A stretch of DNA of 64,000 nucleotides from Falsihalocynthiibacter arcticus (lineage in GTDB: Bacteria; Pseudomonadota; Alphaproteobacteria; Rhodobacterales; Rhodobacteraceae): the NCBI RefSeq assembly GCF_000812665.2, contig NZ_CP014327.1, forward strand, positions 1,517,501 through 1,581,500, given 5' to 3'. Numbering within the stretch: position 1 is the stretch's first letter; every line of letters begins with the position of its first letter. This document shows positions 11,478 through 20,155 of the stretch, one piece after another. The translations under genes were made by a program, and so were the position numbers. The notes below the pieces were generated by a model. It saw only the letters and a program-made list of their open reading frames with translations, was not told where the DNA came from and searched no databases.

Positions 11478-12561
11478 CGCGTGTGATCGACATATGTGCT
11501 ATGATTTTCGTACAATCGATGGCTGCCCTTTCAGTAAAGAGATTGTCATAACGATGGCCAAGGCGCTCGGCGTATCAGTGACATTGCCCTCAGAGGAAAT
11601 TGCGGCCGAGGAATACCGGGTGCCGACCGGCCATTTTGTTAAGTTTTATGATGTAGTCGGGTTCGATCTTGAAATGGCCATCGGGTTCGACCAGAATACG
11701 CTCCGTGCTTCCGGACGGCTTCTGGCACAGTTTCAAATCAAGGATGCAAGCATTACGCATGACATCCACGTCAACGGCGAGTATTTTGATATGATGAATT
11801 TCGAATATCGCTACGGCGAACTGCTTGGTGTATTCCCTAGTTGTTTGGTCCCAGCATTTGGTGGATCGGATTTAGTATGAATCGATCTGGCTCTGCAGTC
11901 CAGATTTTGCAGATGTATTCGTAGGGCGTGAGACCGCTGAGTGCCTTGAGCCTGCGAGCGAAGTTGTATGCGTCCATGAAGTCGGCGAGGTGCGTGCGCA
12001 GCTGATGATGGCTGTCGTAATGGTATCTCTTCACTGTCGCGTGCTTAATCGTTCGGTTCATCCGCTCGACTTGGCCATTGGTCCACGGATGGTTTGGCTT
12101 GGTCAGGCGGTGTTCGATCCCATTTGCCTCGCAGAGCATTTTCCGCGAATATACTTTGTTACGGTTGCGAGGCTGCTCAGCGAGCTGGATGCCGTTATCG
12201 GTGAGGATCGTGTGGATCCGATAGGGGAGTTCCTTGAGCAGATGCTCGAGGAACTCTAACGCGGTCTTACGATCTGCCGTGCCCACGAGTTGCGTGACTG
12301 CGAACTTGCGGGTCCATTCAAGACCAACAAAGAGATAGAGCTTGCCCTCCACAGTTTGAACCTCGGCAATGTCGATATGAAAGAAGCCGATGGGGTAACG
12401 CTTGAACTCCTGGCGCTTCGGCTTGTCACCCTCGACATCCGGCAGGCGGGAGATGCCGTGCCGTTGAAGACAACGATGCAGCGCCGACCGGGTCAGATTG
12501 GACCTGTCACGGTTTGATGCCGCTCCTTTGATAGCATTTACTGCAACGAAGGAGACTGAGC

Positions 12562-12837
12562 ATGGGACTGAAACGAACAGACGAATTTAGGGAAGATGCG
12601 GTGCGGATCGCACTGACCAGTGGGCTTACCCGAAAGCAAGTGGCTGATGATCTTGGTGTCGGTGTGTCGACGCTGAACAAATGGATCACAGCGTACCGAG
12701 ACACGGATGTGGTGTCGAAGGAGGATTTGGGACTGGCTCAGGAGAATGGCCGGCTTCGACGTGAGAACCGTATTCTCAAGGAGGAAAGGGACATCCTAAA
12801 AAAGGCCACGGTGTTCTTCGCGAGCCAAAAGCCGTGA
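12562..12837 (+). CDS. IS3-family transposase OrfA
   Basis: A 91-residue DNA-binding protein with an N-terminal helix-turn-helix (DEFREDAVRIALTSGLTRKQ, GVGVSTLNKWI). A C-terminal leucine-zipper-like segment follows (ENGRLRRENRILKEERDILK). A good Shine-Dalgarno (GGAG) precedes the ATG. It appears intact, unlike orfB. The A6G motif near its end permits the -1 frameshift that makes the OrfAB transposase. Confidence 0.9.
   Translation: MGLKRTDEFREDAVRIALTSGLTRKQVADDLGVGVSTLNKWITAYRDTDVVSKEDLGLAQENGRLRRENRILKEERDILKKATVFFASQKP
12798..12804 (+). promoter_or_regulatory. programmed -1 frameshift slippery heptamer
   Basis: A_AAA_AAG lies in the orfA frame, and shifting -1 enters the orfB frame that overlaps orfA's end. 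This is the standard IS3-family frameshift signal. Confidence 0.7.
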
Positions 12838-12854
12838 GGTTTAGGTTCATTCAT

Positions 12855-12892
12855 TGCCCGGCAGTCGATATGCAGTATCGATGAGAGGGGAA
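12855..12892 (+). repeat. hairpin insert element, copy A
   Basis: 38 nt inserted after the codons for VRFRFIH of orfB. The layout is left arm TGCCCGGCAG, stem TCGATA, loop TGCAG, stem TATCGA, right arm TGAGAGGGGAA. The six-base stem is perfect. The orfB protein resumes with EHQSAFSIGR immediately after. Confidence 0.8.
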
Positions 12893-13126
12893 GAACACCA
12901 ATCTGCATTTTCCATTGGACGTATGTGCCATGTCATGAATGTCAGCGCACGCGGCTTACGGGCGTTCCGTAACCGTCCAGCCAGTCGCAGGCAGCGGTCT
13001 GATATGGTCACGTTGGCCCACATCAAAGAACAATCCCGTCTCAGTCTTGGCAGCTATGGCAGGCCGCGCATGACTGAAGAACTGAAAGAAGTTGGTTTGG
13101 ACATCGGGCATCGCCGCGTCGGCCGT

Positions 13127-13166
13127 TCCCCTCTCATTGATTGCTTTGCAACCAACTGCCGGTCAG
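13127..13166 (-). repeat. hairpin insert element, copy B
   Basis: 40 nt between the codons for HRRVGR and WMRQNGIS of orfB. Read on the minus strand it is CTGACCGGCAG, stem TTGGTTGC, loop AAA, stem GCAATCAA (one G-T pair), then TGAGAGGGGA. It agrees with copy E in a different IS family at 36 of 40 positions. Confidence 0.8.
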
Positions 13167-13226
13167 TGGATGCGCCAGAACGGCATATCAGTGATCAGAA
13201 CGCGGAAACACAAGGCAACGACGGAC

Positions 13227-13270
13227 CACTGCCCGGCAGGGTATGCGCAGTATGCCCGAGAGGAGGCAAT
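13227..13270 (+). repeat. hairpin insert element, copy C
   Basis: About 44 nt between the codons for KATTD and HKFNIAPN of orfB. CTGCCCGGCAG is followed by stem GGTATG, loop CGCAG, stem TATGCC (two G-T type pairs) and CGAGAGGAGGCAA. The exact left edge is uncertain by a few bases because the target may itself contain CA. Confidence 0.75.
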
Positions 13271-13432
13271 CATAAGTTCAACATCGCGCCTAACTTACTG
13301 GATCGGAACTTTGTCGCTGAGCAACCAAACCAGAAGTGGGCAGCTGACATCACCTATATTTGGACGCGAGAAGGCTGGCTCTATCTTGCTGTGATCTTGG
13401 ATCTGCATTCGCGCCGAGTGGTCGGTTGGGCT

Positions 13433-13470
13433 CCCTCTCATCGATACTGCGTTTCGACTGTCGGGCAGTG
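13433..13470 (-). repeat. hairpin insert element, copy D
   Basis: 38 nt between the codons for RRVVGWA and VSNRMKRD of orfB. The minus strand reads CACTGCCCGACAG, stem TCGAAA, loop CGCAG, stem TATCGA (one mismatch), TGAGAGGG. Removing it restores the frame exactly. Confidence 0.8.
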
Positions 13471-14306
13471 GTTAGTAACCGAATGAAACGCGATCTGGCC
13501 ATCCGGGCATTGAACATGGCAATAGCCTTTCGGGCACCACCCAAGGGCTGTTTCCATCACACGGACCGGGGCAGCCAATATTGTTCCCACGATTACCAGA
13601 AGATTCTGCGCCTGCATGGCTTCAAGGTATCGATGAGTGGCAAAGGGAATTGCTATGATAATGCGGCAGTGGAAACGTTCTTCAAAACCATCAAAGCTGA
13701 ACTGATCTGGCGCGACACTTGGGAAACCCGCAGGCAGGCTGAGATGGCGATTTTTGAATACATCAATGGGTTCTACAATCCGCGACGGCGCCATTCAGCA
13801 CTAGGATGGAAAAGTCCCGTCGCTTTCGAACGGAAAGTGGCTTAAACGAGCACTTGGGGCAGCACTAAAGCGCGACAGGTCCAGATGCGGAATCGATGGC
13901 TAAAGCGCATAGAGGCAATCATCCAGCGGCAGCAGCGTATGCTGCCTAAATGCGACGATCATTGCCTCCTCAGCTTCGGTGAGAACGGTTGATCGCGGTT
14001 TCTTCGGCCCGGTCTTCAAATCCTCGACCGTCACACGCTTACGCCACTTCGCGACGGTTCTGGGATTCATGCCCAGCTCCTTGCTCAGCTGCGCGATCGA
14101 AGCTTGCGATCGCTGTATTGCAAGTCTAACGGCGTGCGTGGTCGTGGCGCTCCCGTGACAAACTTGTCCCATAATGCTTCCTTCCAAGCCTGAGAAAAGA
14201 TCGCACCATTAAACCCTGGGATCAAACACCTAGCGACACCTTTTTATCTACTCTTTCCGAGTGGCGTCACTACTGGTCAGCACAGGTTCCGACCTAAAGT
14301 GGTAGA

Positions 14307-14708
14307 TTATTTTGGGGATGACCTAGCCGTCGGCGCCAATGCGGTTGCTTCGACCTCGACAAGAAATTCCGCGCGGGTAAACCCAGAGACAATCATCAGG
14401 GTTGATGCGGGCTTCACCGCAAGCTCCGAAACCATCGCGTCGCGGACTTTCATATAATCCGCCATATGTTCGCGCGCCGTGACATAGGCGCTGAATCGCA
14501 AAATATGCGAAAAATCCAGCCCGTCACAGGCAAGGATTGCACGGATGTTTTCAAAGCAAATTTCTGCTTGCTCTGTAACCGTGGCAGGAACAGTGCCGTC
14601 CGCCGCTAATCCCAGCTGGCCTGATGTCAAAACTACGCCACCGCCTGAAACGCCGTGTGAATAACCGCCAAACGGAGAGGCAATGTTTTTTGGGGTGAGA
14701 GGCTTCAT
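14307..14708 (-). CDS. RidA/YjgF/YER057c-family protein
   Basis: A 133-residue protein with the family's SGQLGLAADG, QAEICFENIRAIL and the C-terminal LVEVEATAL segments. RidA proteins hydrolyse reactive enamine/imine intermediates or, in the Rut pathway (RutC), act on a pyrimidine-derived intermediate. Being last in the operon that starts at 22886, it most likely clears an unstable product of that catabolic route. The usual Arg before EVEA is replaced here (FLVEVEA), so classical enamine deaminase activity is uncertain. Confidence 0.85.
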   Translation of the reverse strand: MKPLTPKNIASPFGGYSHGVSGGGVVLTSGQLGLAADGTVPATVTEQAEICFENIRAILACDGLDFSHILRFSAYVTAREHMADYMKVRDAMVSELAVKPASTLMIVSGFTRAEFLVEVEATALAPTARSSPK

Positions 14709-14799
14709 GGGGTGTCCTTTTTTGAACAGGATTTCTATTTCGGGTTTGGCGTGTTCGGAGCAATAAAGAATCGATGAGAGTTTATCGTCCTAAATGCGC

Positions 14800-16194
14800 C
14801 TAGCTGCTTGGGATGGCGTAACGGCACAAGACCTCTTGGGCTTCTGCATAACTGGTCTTGCCCGGGTTCATCAGGCCATGCGGGTCTGCGTCTTGTTTGA
14901 AGGCCATCTGAACGGTGTCCACCTGCTTCATCCCACCCTCGGCGATTGTGTAGACGTGCGCATCAAACACCGTGCAGCCGAGCTCTTCGTAACGCTTTGT
15001 AATCTCGTACAGCTTCTCAGCGGTGGTGAATTTGAGCAACGGGATGGCAAAGAGTTGGTAATCGCCCCGTTCGCGGGCAAATTCATGGTGACGTAGCAGG
15101 TCATCCCCGTATTCCGCCAGCATAATGGTGTCTGCCGCAGGATCATAAGGCTGAGGATAAGCGACTTGCAGGTAGGTCCAGTTGCGGTCTTTTTTCAGCG
15201 CCTGCAACGTCGTGTGGTTGTACGAGCATTCATAGGCGGGGGGGAGGTTCGCCTTTTCGATTTCCACATCGCTCATCATCAGGGAAACATAGCCGTTGTG
15301 GGTTATGGCGTCGGCTGTAAACGCGTCTATGGTTTTGGGGCCAACCATTGAGAAAACTGCGTGTTTATCCTGTGGGAAAACATCTGTCAGCTTGTCGTAG
15401 AATTGTGCAAAGCCTTTATCAACAACCGAAATTAGATAGATATCGTAATCTTCGCAACACAAGGCTTCACCAAATTGCACGGCATCAGTGTATTCATCAA
15501 AAAGGGCGATGGCGTGGTGCCAATCGACGGCCGGTTGCAGAGCCAATTCAAGTTCCGTGATGATGCCATTGGTGCCATAGGCATGGTGGGCTTTCTGGAT
15601 TTCGGGACCTTCCAGCGTGATAATGCGCGGGGTTTCTTCGAGTGTGACTATTCGCAGACTGCGCACATTTCCATCATCGCGCAAAACGCCGTGTCGGACC
15701 GATCCGATACCCGCAGACCCTCCAGAGATAAACCCGCCAATCGTGGCCTGCGAGCGGGTTGATGGCCACATTAGCAGTTCTTGGCCCGTCTCATGCGCCG
15801 AATCGTCAAGGTCGGCGATCAAGATGCCCGTTTCACAACGCACAAAACCATTGCCAATTTCGCTAATGCCGGTCAGTTGGGTCATGTCCAGAATGATGCC
15901 GCCAACAAGGGGCACGGCCTGTCCGTAATTACCGGTGCCGCCGCCGCGCGGAGTAACTGGAATGCGCCATTTGGCACAGGCGGCGGCCACAGTGATGACC
16001 TCCGCTTCGGTCTTGGGTGTGACAACCATATGCGCCCAGCTTTTGCGCAACTGCTTGTTCAAAATCGGCGAATACCAGAAATAATCGCGTGATTTGAGCT
16101 TTACTGTCTGGGGAGCATCGGTGAATGCGATGCCCTCTATATCTGCGGTGAAGCCTTCCCAGTTGATTATATCAGGTTGCATCATGTGTTCCAT
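14800..16194 (-). CDS. FAD-binding oxidoreductase (GlcD/FAD_binding_4 type)
   Basis: About 464 residues. The FAD-binding PCMH domain has TPRGGGTGNYGQAVPL (around residue 80) and IGGFISGGSAGIGSVRHG. The C-terminal half is a vanillyl-alcohol-oxidase-like cap. Such enzymes oxidise alpha-hydroxy acids or alcohols. The frame is open further upstream, but the ATG at 16194 (or 16185/16182) overlaps the end of the deaminase-like gene, which fits translational coupling. Its operon partners suggest it oxidises an intermediate of heterocycle breakdown. Confidence 0.8.
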   Translation of the reverse strand: MEHMMQPDIINWEGFTADIEGIAFTDAPQTVKLKSRDYFWYSPILNKQLRKSWAHMVVTPKTEAEVITVAAACAKWRIPVTPRGGGTGNYGQAVPLVGGIILDMTQLTGISEIGNGFVRCETGILIADLDDSAHETGQELLMWPSTRSQATIGGFISGGSAGIGSVRHGVLRDDGNVRSLRIVTLEETPRIITLEGPEIQKAHHAYGTNGIITELELALQPAVDWHHAIALFDEYTDAVQFGEALCCEDYDIYLISVVDKGFAQFYDKLTDVFPQDKHAVFSMVGPKTIDAFTADAITHNGYVSLMMSDVEIEKANLPPAYECSYNHTTLQALKKDRNWTYLQVAYPQPYDPAADTIMLAEYGDDLLRHHEFARERGDYQLFAIPLLKFTTAEKLYEITKRYEELGCTVFDAHVYTIAEGGMKQVDTVQMAFKQDADPHGLMNPGKTSYAEAQEVLCRYAIPSS

Positions 16195-17467
16195 CGCTGT
16201 TGAGTTCTGAGAAAGAGGGACGCGTTGCATCAATCCACTGTCCTTGGCGCATAACGCGCCTCTCGACGGTGTTGCGCATGTTAAATTCGCCACTGTTACG
16301 GGCGTCGAGTAGGACAAGATCGGCAGGCGCACCGGCGCGAATGATCCCATCCCATTCAAGGCCCATTGTCTTGGATGGATTGGTGGTGATCAGGGATATC
16401 CAGTCGCGGGGTGGCTCATTGAGATGGGCCACCTGCGCCCCAATACCGAGAACGGCAAGAGGGTCAAAATCGCCGAAGGCACAAAACCCGTCACGCACGT
16501 TATCTGCACCGAGCGAGAGGGTCAGCCCCTGTTGATCCAACAGAGCAACGGGGGCCATCCCGCGGTAGATTGGGGGTGTATTGGGCGCACGCGATTGGAG
16601 GTACAAGTTGCTCAAGGGCAGCGATACAAAATGCAAGTCAGCATCTTTTGCGGCGGCCATCACTGTATCGCGTTGCACTTTCGGGTACATGCTTAATGCC
16701 ACACAATGGCCGCACAGCACGGTCCCCTCAAAAGCAGTTTCCTGCGTCAGATTTGCGATAGCAGCGAGTCCATTCAGGGAGGGGTTCGTGCCTTCATCAA
16801 CATGAAAATCCAAATCCCAATTATTTTCGGCGGCCATCTTGAAAATGGGTCGCAACAGGTCTTCCATATCGGGCTGATCATGGACAAAAACCCCGAGGCA
16901 GCCCTGGTGACTTGCAGCAGCAGAAATCGCCGCGACGAAATCTGTATCCTCAAAAGCAGGGATGCCCGCGAGCGGGGAGAGTTGCAGGTCCACACGCCCG
17001 CGCCAACGGTCTTGCGCGGCGCTCATAACATCCCAGACAAAAGGGGTGTCTACAGGAGAGAAGTCCACGTGGCTGCGGATGGCACGCACCCCGTAAGCGT
17101 ATGCTGAGCGCAAAGAGAATTCAACGCGTTGGGTGAGGGTCTCGGCGGTCCAACTTTGTTTGTATGAGGCCATGGACACAATCGCCGCAAGCAAATCACC
17201 CGCAGGAAAATCGTGAAAAGCGGCGACATGCGCTTTGTCTATATGGGTGTGGCAATCAACCATCGCCGAGAGCAGAATTGAGCCTTTTGCATCGTGTCGG
17301 GGGCTGTCGTCCAAGGAGGGCGTGCCCAAGGGCAGAACGGCAGTTATTTCGTCGCCTTCAATGACAATATCCGCGCGGCACCAGCCGTCGGTGGATGGCT
17401 CTAAAACTGACAGGGCAGGCGGGATGGCGACATTCCCCAGAATGTGTCGCGACGGTGATTTCGTCAT
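16172..17467 (-). CDS. cytosine-deaminase-like amidohydrolase
   Basis: 431 residues of the amidohydrolase superfamily: metal motif VDCHTHIDKAH near residue 70, RSHVDFSP, FHVDEGTN, LCGHCVALS and the LSLGADNVRDGF aspartate motif. The order and spacing follow E. coli CodA-type cytosine/isoguanine deaminases. It overlaps both neighbours (GTCATG junction at 17464-17467). It probably deaminates a pyrimidine-like ring imported by the ABC system encoded upstream. The exact substrate cannot be told from sequence. Confidence 0.8.
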   Translation of the reverse strand: MTKSPSRHILGNVAIPPALSVLEPSTDGWCRADIVIEGDEITAVLPLGTPSLDDSPRHDAKGSILLSAMVDCHTHIDKAHVAAFHDFPAGDLLAAIVSMASYKQSWTAETLTQRVEFSLRSAYAYGVRAIRSHVDFSPVDTPFVWDVMSAAQDRWRGRVDLQLSPLAGIPAFEDTDFVAAISAAASHQGCLGVFVHDQPDMEDLLRPIFKMAAENNWDLDFHVDEGTNPSLNGLAAIANLTQETAFEGTVLCGHCVALSMYPKVQRDTVMAAAKDADLHFVSLPLSNLYLQSRAPNTPPIYRGMAPVALLDQQGLTLSLGADNVRDGFCAFGDFDPLAVLGIGAQVAHLNEPPRDWISLITTNPSKTMGLEWDGIIRAGAPADLVLLDARNSGEFNMRNTVERRVMRQGQWIDATRPSFSELNSDGTHDAT

Positions 17468-18276
17468 GTTGCGGGCCGCTTTGTGAGGTCATATTCATGC
17501 ACTTCCTGCAGCATCGAAGCAAATTCTGCTGCAACGTGGTTGATTGCGGCTTCGCCCGTTTCTGGCGTGGCAACAGTTGCATCCCCACACGCACCAAAGG
17601 CATTCAGATCGTTTGCTTTCCAACCTATTTTACCCCCAGCCCCCAAGCCAAGATGGCGGGTGTTGGTGTTTAGATCTTCGATATGTGATCGGAAGTTTTG
17701 CGCCTTTGCCATGCGGCATTTTTCTGGTTGAAGTTGCAGCATCATTGATGTTTCCAACTCTCCGGCGTGGATGCCATAAGTGTTTTCATGCTCCGAAAGC
17801 AGGCCATCTGGCAGGCCCAACCCGAACCAGTTGCACGAGAAGGTCAGAAGATCGTATTTTACGCGCAGATCACGGGCGACAATATCCATTGGAGCGACTT
17901 GGCCACCGTGGCTGTTGAAAAACACCAACCGTTTGATGCCCGTTTTCGCGACACATTCGCCAATTTCCATCCACATGGCGATCAGAGTTTGGGTGGAAAA
18001 TGACAACGAGCCAGGGAAGTCTAGATGTTCAGTGCTTTTGCCGATGGGCATGGTTGGCAAGAACAAAACGGGCAGGTCTTGGGGCGCCAGAATATCCGCC
18101 GTTGCTTTGACCAAACCGCGATTGATGTCAGTGTCTACCGCCAAAGGCAAATGCGGGCCGTGTTGCTCAATCGCGCCAATGGGCAGAACGGCAACAGGAT
18201 CGCGCGCGACCATTTCCGCAAGGCTTTCGCTGGTGTGATTGGCCCAATAGAGGCGGGCGGGATCATTCGGTTTCAT
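17464..18276 (-). CDS. creatininase-family amidohydrolase
   Basis: 270 residues. Metal-binding motifs are PIGAIEQHGPHLPLAVD near residue 35, FFNSHGGQ near 120 and GIHAGELETSMM near 170. The family includes creatininase and ArfB, a deformylase of a pyrimidine nucleotide in archaeal flavin synthesis. Together with the cytosine-deaminase-like enzyme this points to hydrolysis of an amide or formamide on a pyrimidine-type compound. It overlaps the nucleotidase gene by 14 bp. Confidence 0.85.
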   Translation of the reverse strand: MKPNDPARLYWANHTSESLAEMVARDPVAVLPIGAIEQHGPHLPLAVDTDINRGLVKATADILAPQDLPVLFLPTMPIGKSTEHLDFPGSLSFSTQTLIAMWMEIGECVAKTGIKRLVFFNSHGGQVAPMDIVARDLRVKYDLLTFSCNWFGLGLPDGLLSEHENTYGIHAGELETSMMLQLQPEKCRMAKAQNFRSHIEDLNTNTRHLGLGAGGKIGWKANDLNAFGACGDATVATPETGEAAINHVAAEFASMLQEVHEYDLTKRPAT

Positions 18277-20149
18277 GTGGAGCCTCGGTTGTTGAAGTGT
18301 TGGTCACGATCAAGCGTCCGTCGATATCTGCAACAGTTTGATCGGTTAAATCTATACCTCCACGCAGGAGGGCAGAGATCTCATCTCGGAACACAAGACC
18401 CGTATTGTAAGAGGGCAGTTCGCGCAGATCGTAGCCTTGCAAATTACCCGGCACTCCGCCGCTAATGGGCATGCCGTTCCAGCGTTCGCCAAATCCGCCC
18501 AATGCCAGATAGGTTGACATGATGACGTGGAAAGTACGATCAAGTTGAGCCTCAAGAGGTTGGTCGCAAACGGTAATATCCGTGACGCTGGCCTGCGCCG
18601 CGGTTGCGCCTTCGACAATTCGGTAGCGCAGTTGCGCCGAGCTGTGGAAAAAGCCGCGGGGGAGGAACTCTGTGTGATCCACGATCCCGATTTCATCAGA
18701 TCTCAGGATACGCTGCGCATTGGAGTGTAAAATGTCACGCAATTGCGCGCCGGTAACATCTACGATGAACACCTCATCGGCGTAGGGCAGTACGTTGAAC
18801 CAATCGCCCGCAGTCAATGGGCCTTGCTCTACGCCCGCCTGAAGTGTTGCACCGTTTACAAGAGCGAAATCAGCCGCATTCCCCAAATCATTCAGCCGCG
18901 TATGGATGGTATCACAGACAAAATTTCCTAAAGCGGATTCGCTCGCATAGCGGGCCAAAACCGCGTCTTTGTAGGATAGGCGGTTGGTCGATACGGTTGT
19001 CAATTTGGCGCTGAGGGCCTCTGTGACTTGCGCAAGGATTGGATCAATGACCGTTTCCTGAAAGTCTACGTCATAGTCTTCGGGCCGTTGGCTGATGTCA
19101 TCTGGGGCGGCCCCTTGGGCGTTGGGCTTGATTGGATGTAGGCGTGATCCATTGATGACCATATTGCCCGCGTGTACGCTGATGTCGAGTTCGCCCAGAT
19201 ATTGGCCCTTACATTCACTTTGGAAAATCGGGATGCCGTCAAAGATATTCTCGGCTTCCAGCCCATTTTCGTTCAACTTGGTGTGGGTATGAGCCCCAAG
19301 GATGAGCAGAGGCTTGGCGGTGATTTTGGCTGCCGCGCAGGCAATGGAAAAATCGGCCTCGCCAAGATCGCGTGCGGCTGCGGCCTTGCCGCTTTTATGC
19401 GCGCCGTCGCCATATCCGCAGTGGGACATGACCAGAACGACATCGACCAAGGGGGCAATTGCAGGCAGGATATTATTGAGGCTGGTGACAGGGGATGCCA
19501 CCGCCAATTTCGGGTCGCTTAGCTGGCCCACGCGGGTTTCAACATGGGTTGTCAGCCCGATCATTCCCACGCGCAACCCGCCAATCAAGGCAATTGCCGC
19601 GGGAGCATAATCGGTGCCAACCTCCAAGTGCTGTGACCCATGCACATTCGCGCTGAGGATAGGAAATGCGGCGTCTTGGCGTATGCCTTTGACCAAGAGT
19701 GCAGTCCCGCGATCAAATTCATGGTTGCCCAGAACCGAGGCATCAACTCCGGCAGCAGAATATGCGCGGTAGCTTGGGTCAAGTTTGAAGCTTTCCTCGT
19801 TCCACCCAATTAACTCATCCAGCATTGTGCCTGTGTGATCGTCGCCGATGGAAAGGAAAAGTACCGGTTCGTCAGCCGCGCGGACGCGTTTGACCATTTG
19901 TGAAAACCTGTGTGTACCAGCCGTAGGGCCGGACAGATCAGACAGATGATTGTGGAGGTCATTGAAATAGAAAATGCGCAACCGACCGCCCTGAGGTGCG
20001 GCGGGGAGGATATCAGCATTTTCAATTTGCGAAGCAGGCTTGCCTTGTAGCAAAAACAGACGTTCAATATGACCCGCAGGGTTCGGGGCAACCTCTTGTA
20101 GTCGCAGACCACCACCATCGGTGGCCATTATGTTCGGTTTTGTGGGCAT
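18263..20149 (-). CDS. 5'-nucleotidase / UDP-sugar hydrolase family metallophosphatase
   Basis: 628 residues. The N-terminal metallophosphatase domain has IFYFNDLHNHL, LSIGDDHTG, VLGNHEFDRG and ILGAHTHTKL. The C-terminal 5_nucleotid_C domain has FALVNGATLQAG and WFNVLPYADE. Family members strip phosphate from nucleotides, usually in the periplasm, but no clear signal peptide is visible at this start. It could dephosphorylate a nucleotide form of the operon's substrate. It sits 6 bp from the permease gene. Confidence 0.85.
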   Translation of the reverse strand: MPTKPNIMATDGGGLRLQEVAPNPAGHIERLFLLQGKPASQIENADILPAAPQGGRLRIFYFNDLHNHLSDLSGPTAGTHRFSQMVKRVRAADEPVLFLSIGDDHTGTMLDELIGWNEESFKLDPSYRAYSAAGVDASVLGNHEFDRGTALLVKGIRQDAAFPILSANVHGSQHLEVGTDYAPAAIALIGGLRVGMIGLTTHVETRVGQLSDPKLAVASPVTSLNNILPAIAPLVDVVLVMSHCGYGDGAHKSGKAAAARDLGEADFSIACAAAKITAKPLLILGAHTHTKLNENGLEAENIFDGIPIFQSECKGQYLGELDISVHAGNMVINGSRLHPIKPNAQGAAPDDISQRPEDYDVDFQETVIDPILAQVTEALSAKLTTVSTNRLSYKDAVLARYASESALGNFVCDTIHTRLNDLGNAADFALVNGATLQAGVEQGPLTAGDWFNVLPYADEVFIVDVTGAQLRDILHSNAQRILRSDEIGIVDHTEFLPRGFFHSSAQLRYRIVEGATAAQASVTDITVCDQPLEAQLDRTFHVIMSTYLALGGFGERWNGMPISGGVPGNLQGYDLRELPSYNTGLVFRDEISALLRGGIDLTDQTVADIDGRLIVTNTSTTEAPHETE

Positions 20150-20155
20150 GTTTTG

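Larger units (their letters stand above)
12834..13845 (+). pseudogene. IS3-family transposase OrfB broken by four short hairpin inserts
   Basis: A DDE integrase read from GTG 12834 (overlapping orfA's stop). The frame changes at four places. When 12855-12892, 13127-13166, about 13227-13270 and 13433-13470 are removed, one uninterrupted frame runs to the TAA just after FERKVA at 13843. It carries the catalytic set in WAADITYIW, FHHTDRGSQYC and YDNAAVETFFKTIK. No other lesion is seen. The four segments are 38, 40, 44 and 38 nt long and belong to one repeat family. Confidence 0.85.
12499..13883 (+). mobile_element. IS3-family insertion sequence nested in IS481
   Basis: Terminal inverted repeats TGGACCTGTC (12499-12508) and GACAGGTCCA (13874-13883) are flanked by a GAT duplication (12496-12498 and 13884-13886). 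It carries orfA and orfB in the usual overlapping arrangement. At 1,385 bp it is about 160 bp longer than its genes need, because orfB contains four short hairpin inserts. Confidence 0.92.
11837..14172 (-). pseudogene. IS481-family transposase, split by IS3 and by a nonsense codon
   Basis: The N-terminal helix-turn-helix part (14172-13900) begins MGQVCHGSATTTHAV and contains GMNPRTVAKWRKR. After the IS3 insertion the frame resumes at 12498 with LTRSALHRCLQRHGIS, then the integrase core (HIDIAEVQ, TILTDNGIQ, HPWTNGQVERMNRTIK). Rejoining across the 3-bp duplication gives CLYAL-stop-PSIPHLTRS, so the gene also has one TAG (13900-13902) where relatives carry Gln. The final stop TAG at 11837-11839 lies in the target duplication outside the element. 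Confidence 0.85.
11842..14228 (-). mobile_element. IS481-family insertion sequence (about 1.0 kb without its IS3 guest)
   Basis: The ends are TGTTTGGTCCCAG (11842-11854) and CTGGGATCAAACA (14216-14228), an imperfect inverted repeat. They are flanked by CCTAGT (11836-11841) and CCTAGC (14229-14234), matching the NCTAGN target preference described for IS481. Removing the 1,385-bp IS3 plus 3 bp leaves 999 bp, a normal size for this family. Confidence 0.85.
11494..14297 (+). pseudogene. hypothetical gene interrupted by IS481
   Basis: The frame from 11494 (or 11554) runs through VTLPSEEIAAEEYRVPTG and NGEYFDMMNFEYRYGELL to the IS481 target at 11836-11841. If the IS and one target copy are removed, the frame stays open across the joint. 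It ends PSDTFLSTLSEWRHYWSAQ... at the stop 14295-14297, giving a protein of about 135 residues. I do not recognise the family. Its 5' end abuts the ATPase remnant, so it may itself be a fragment. Confidence 0.4.
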
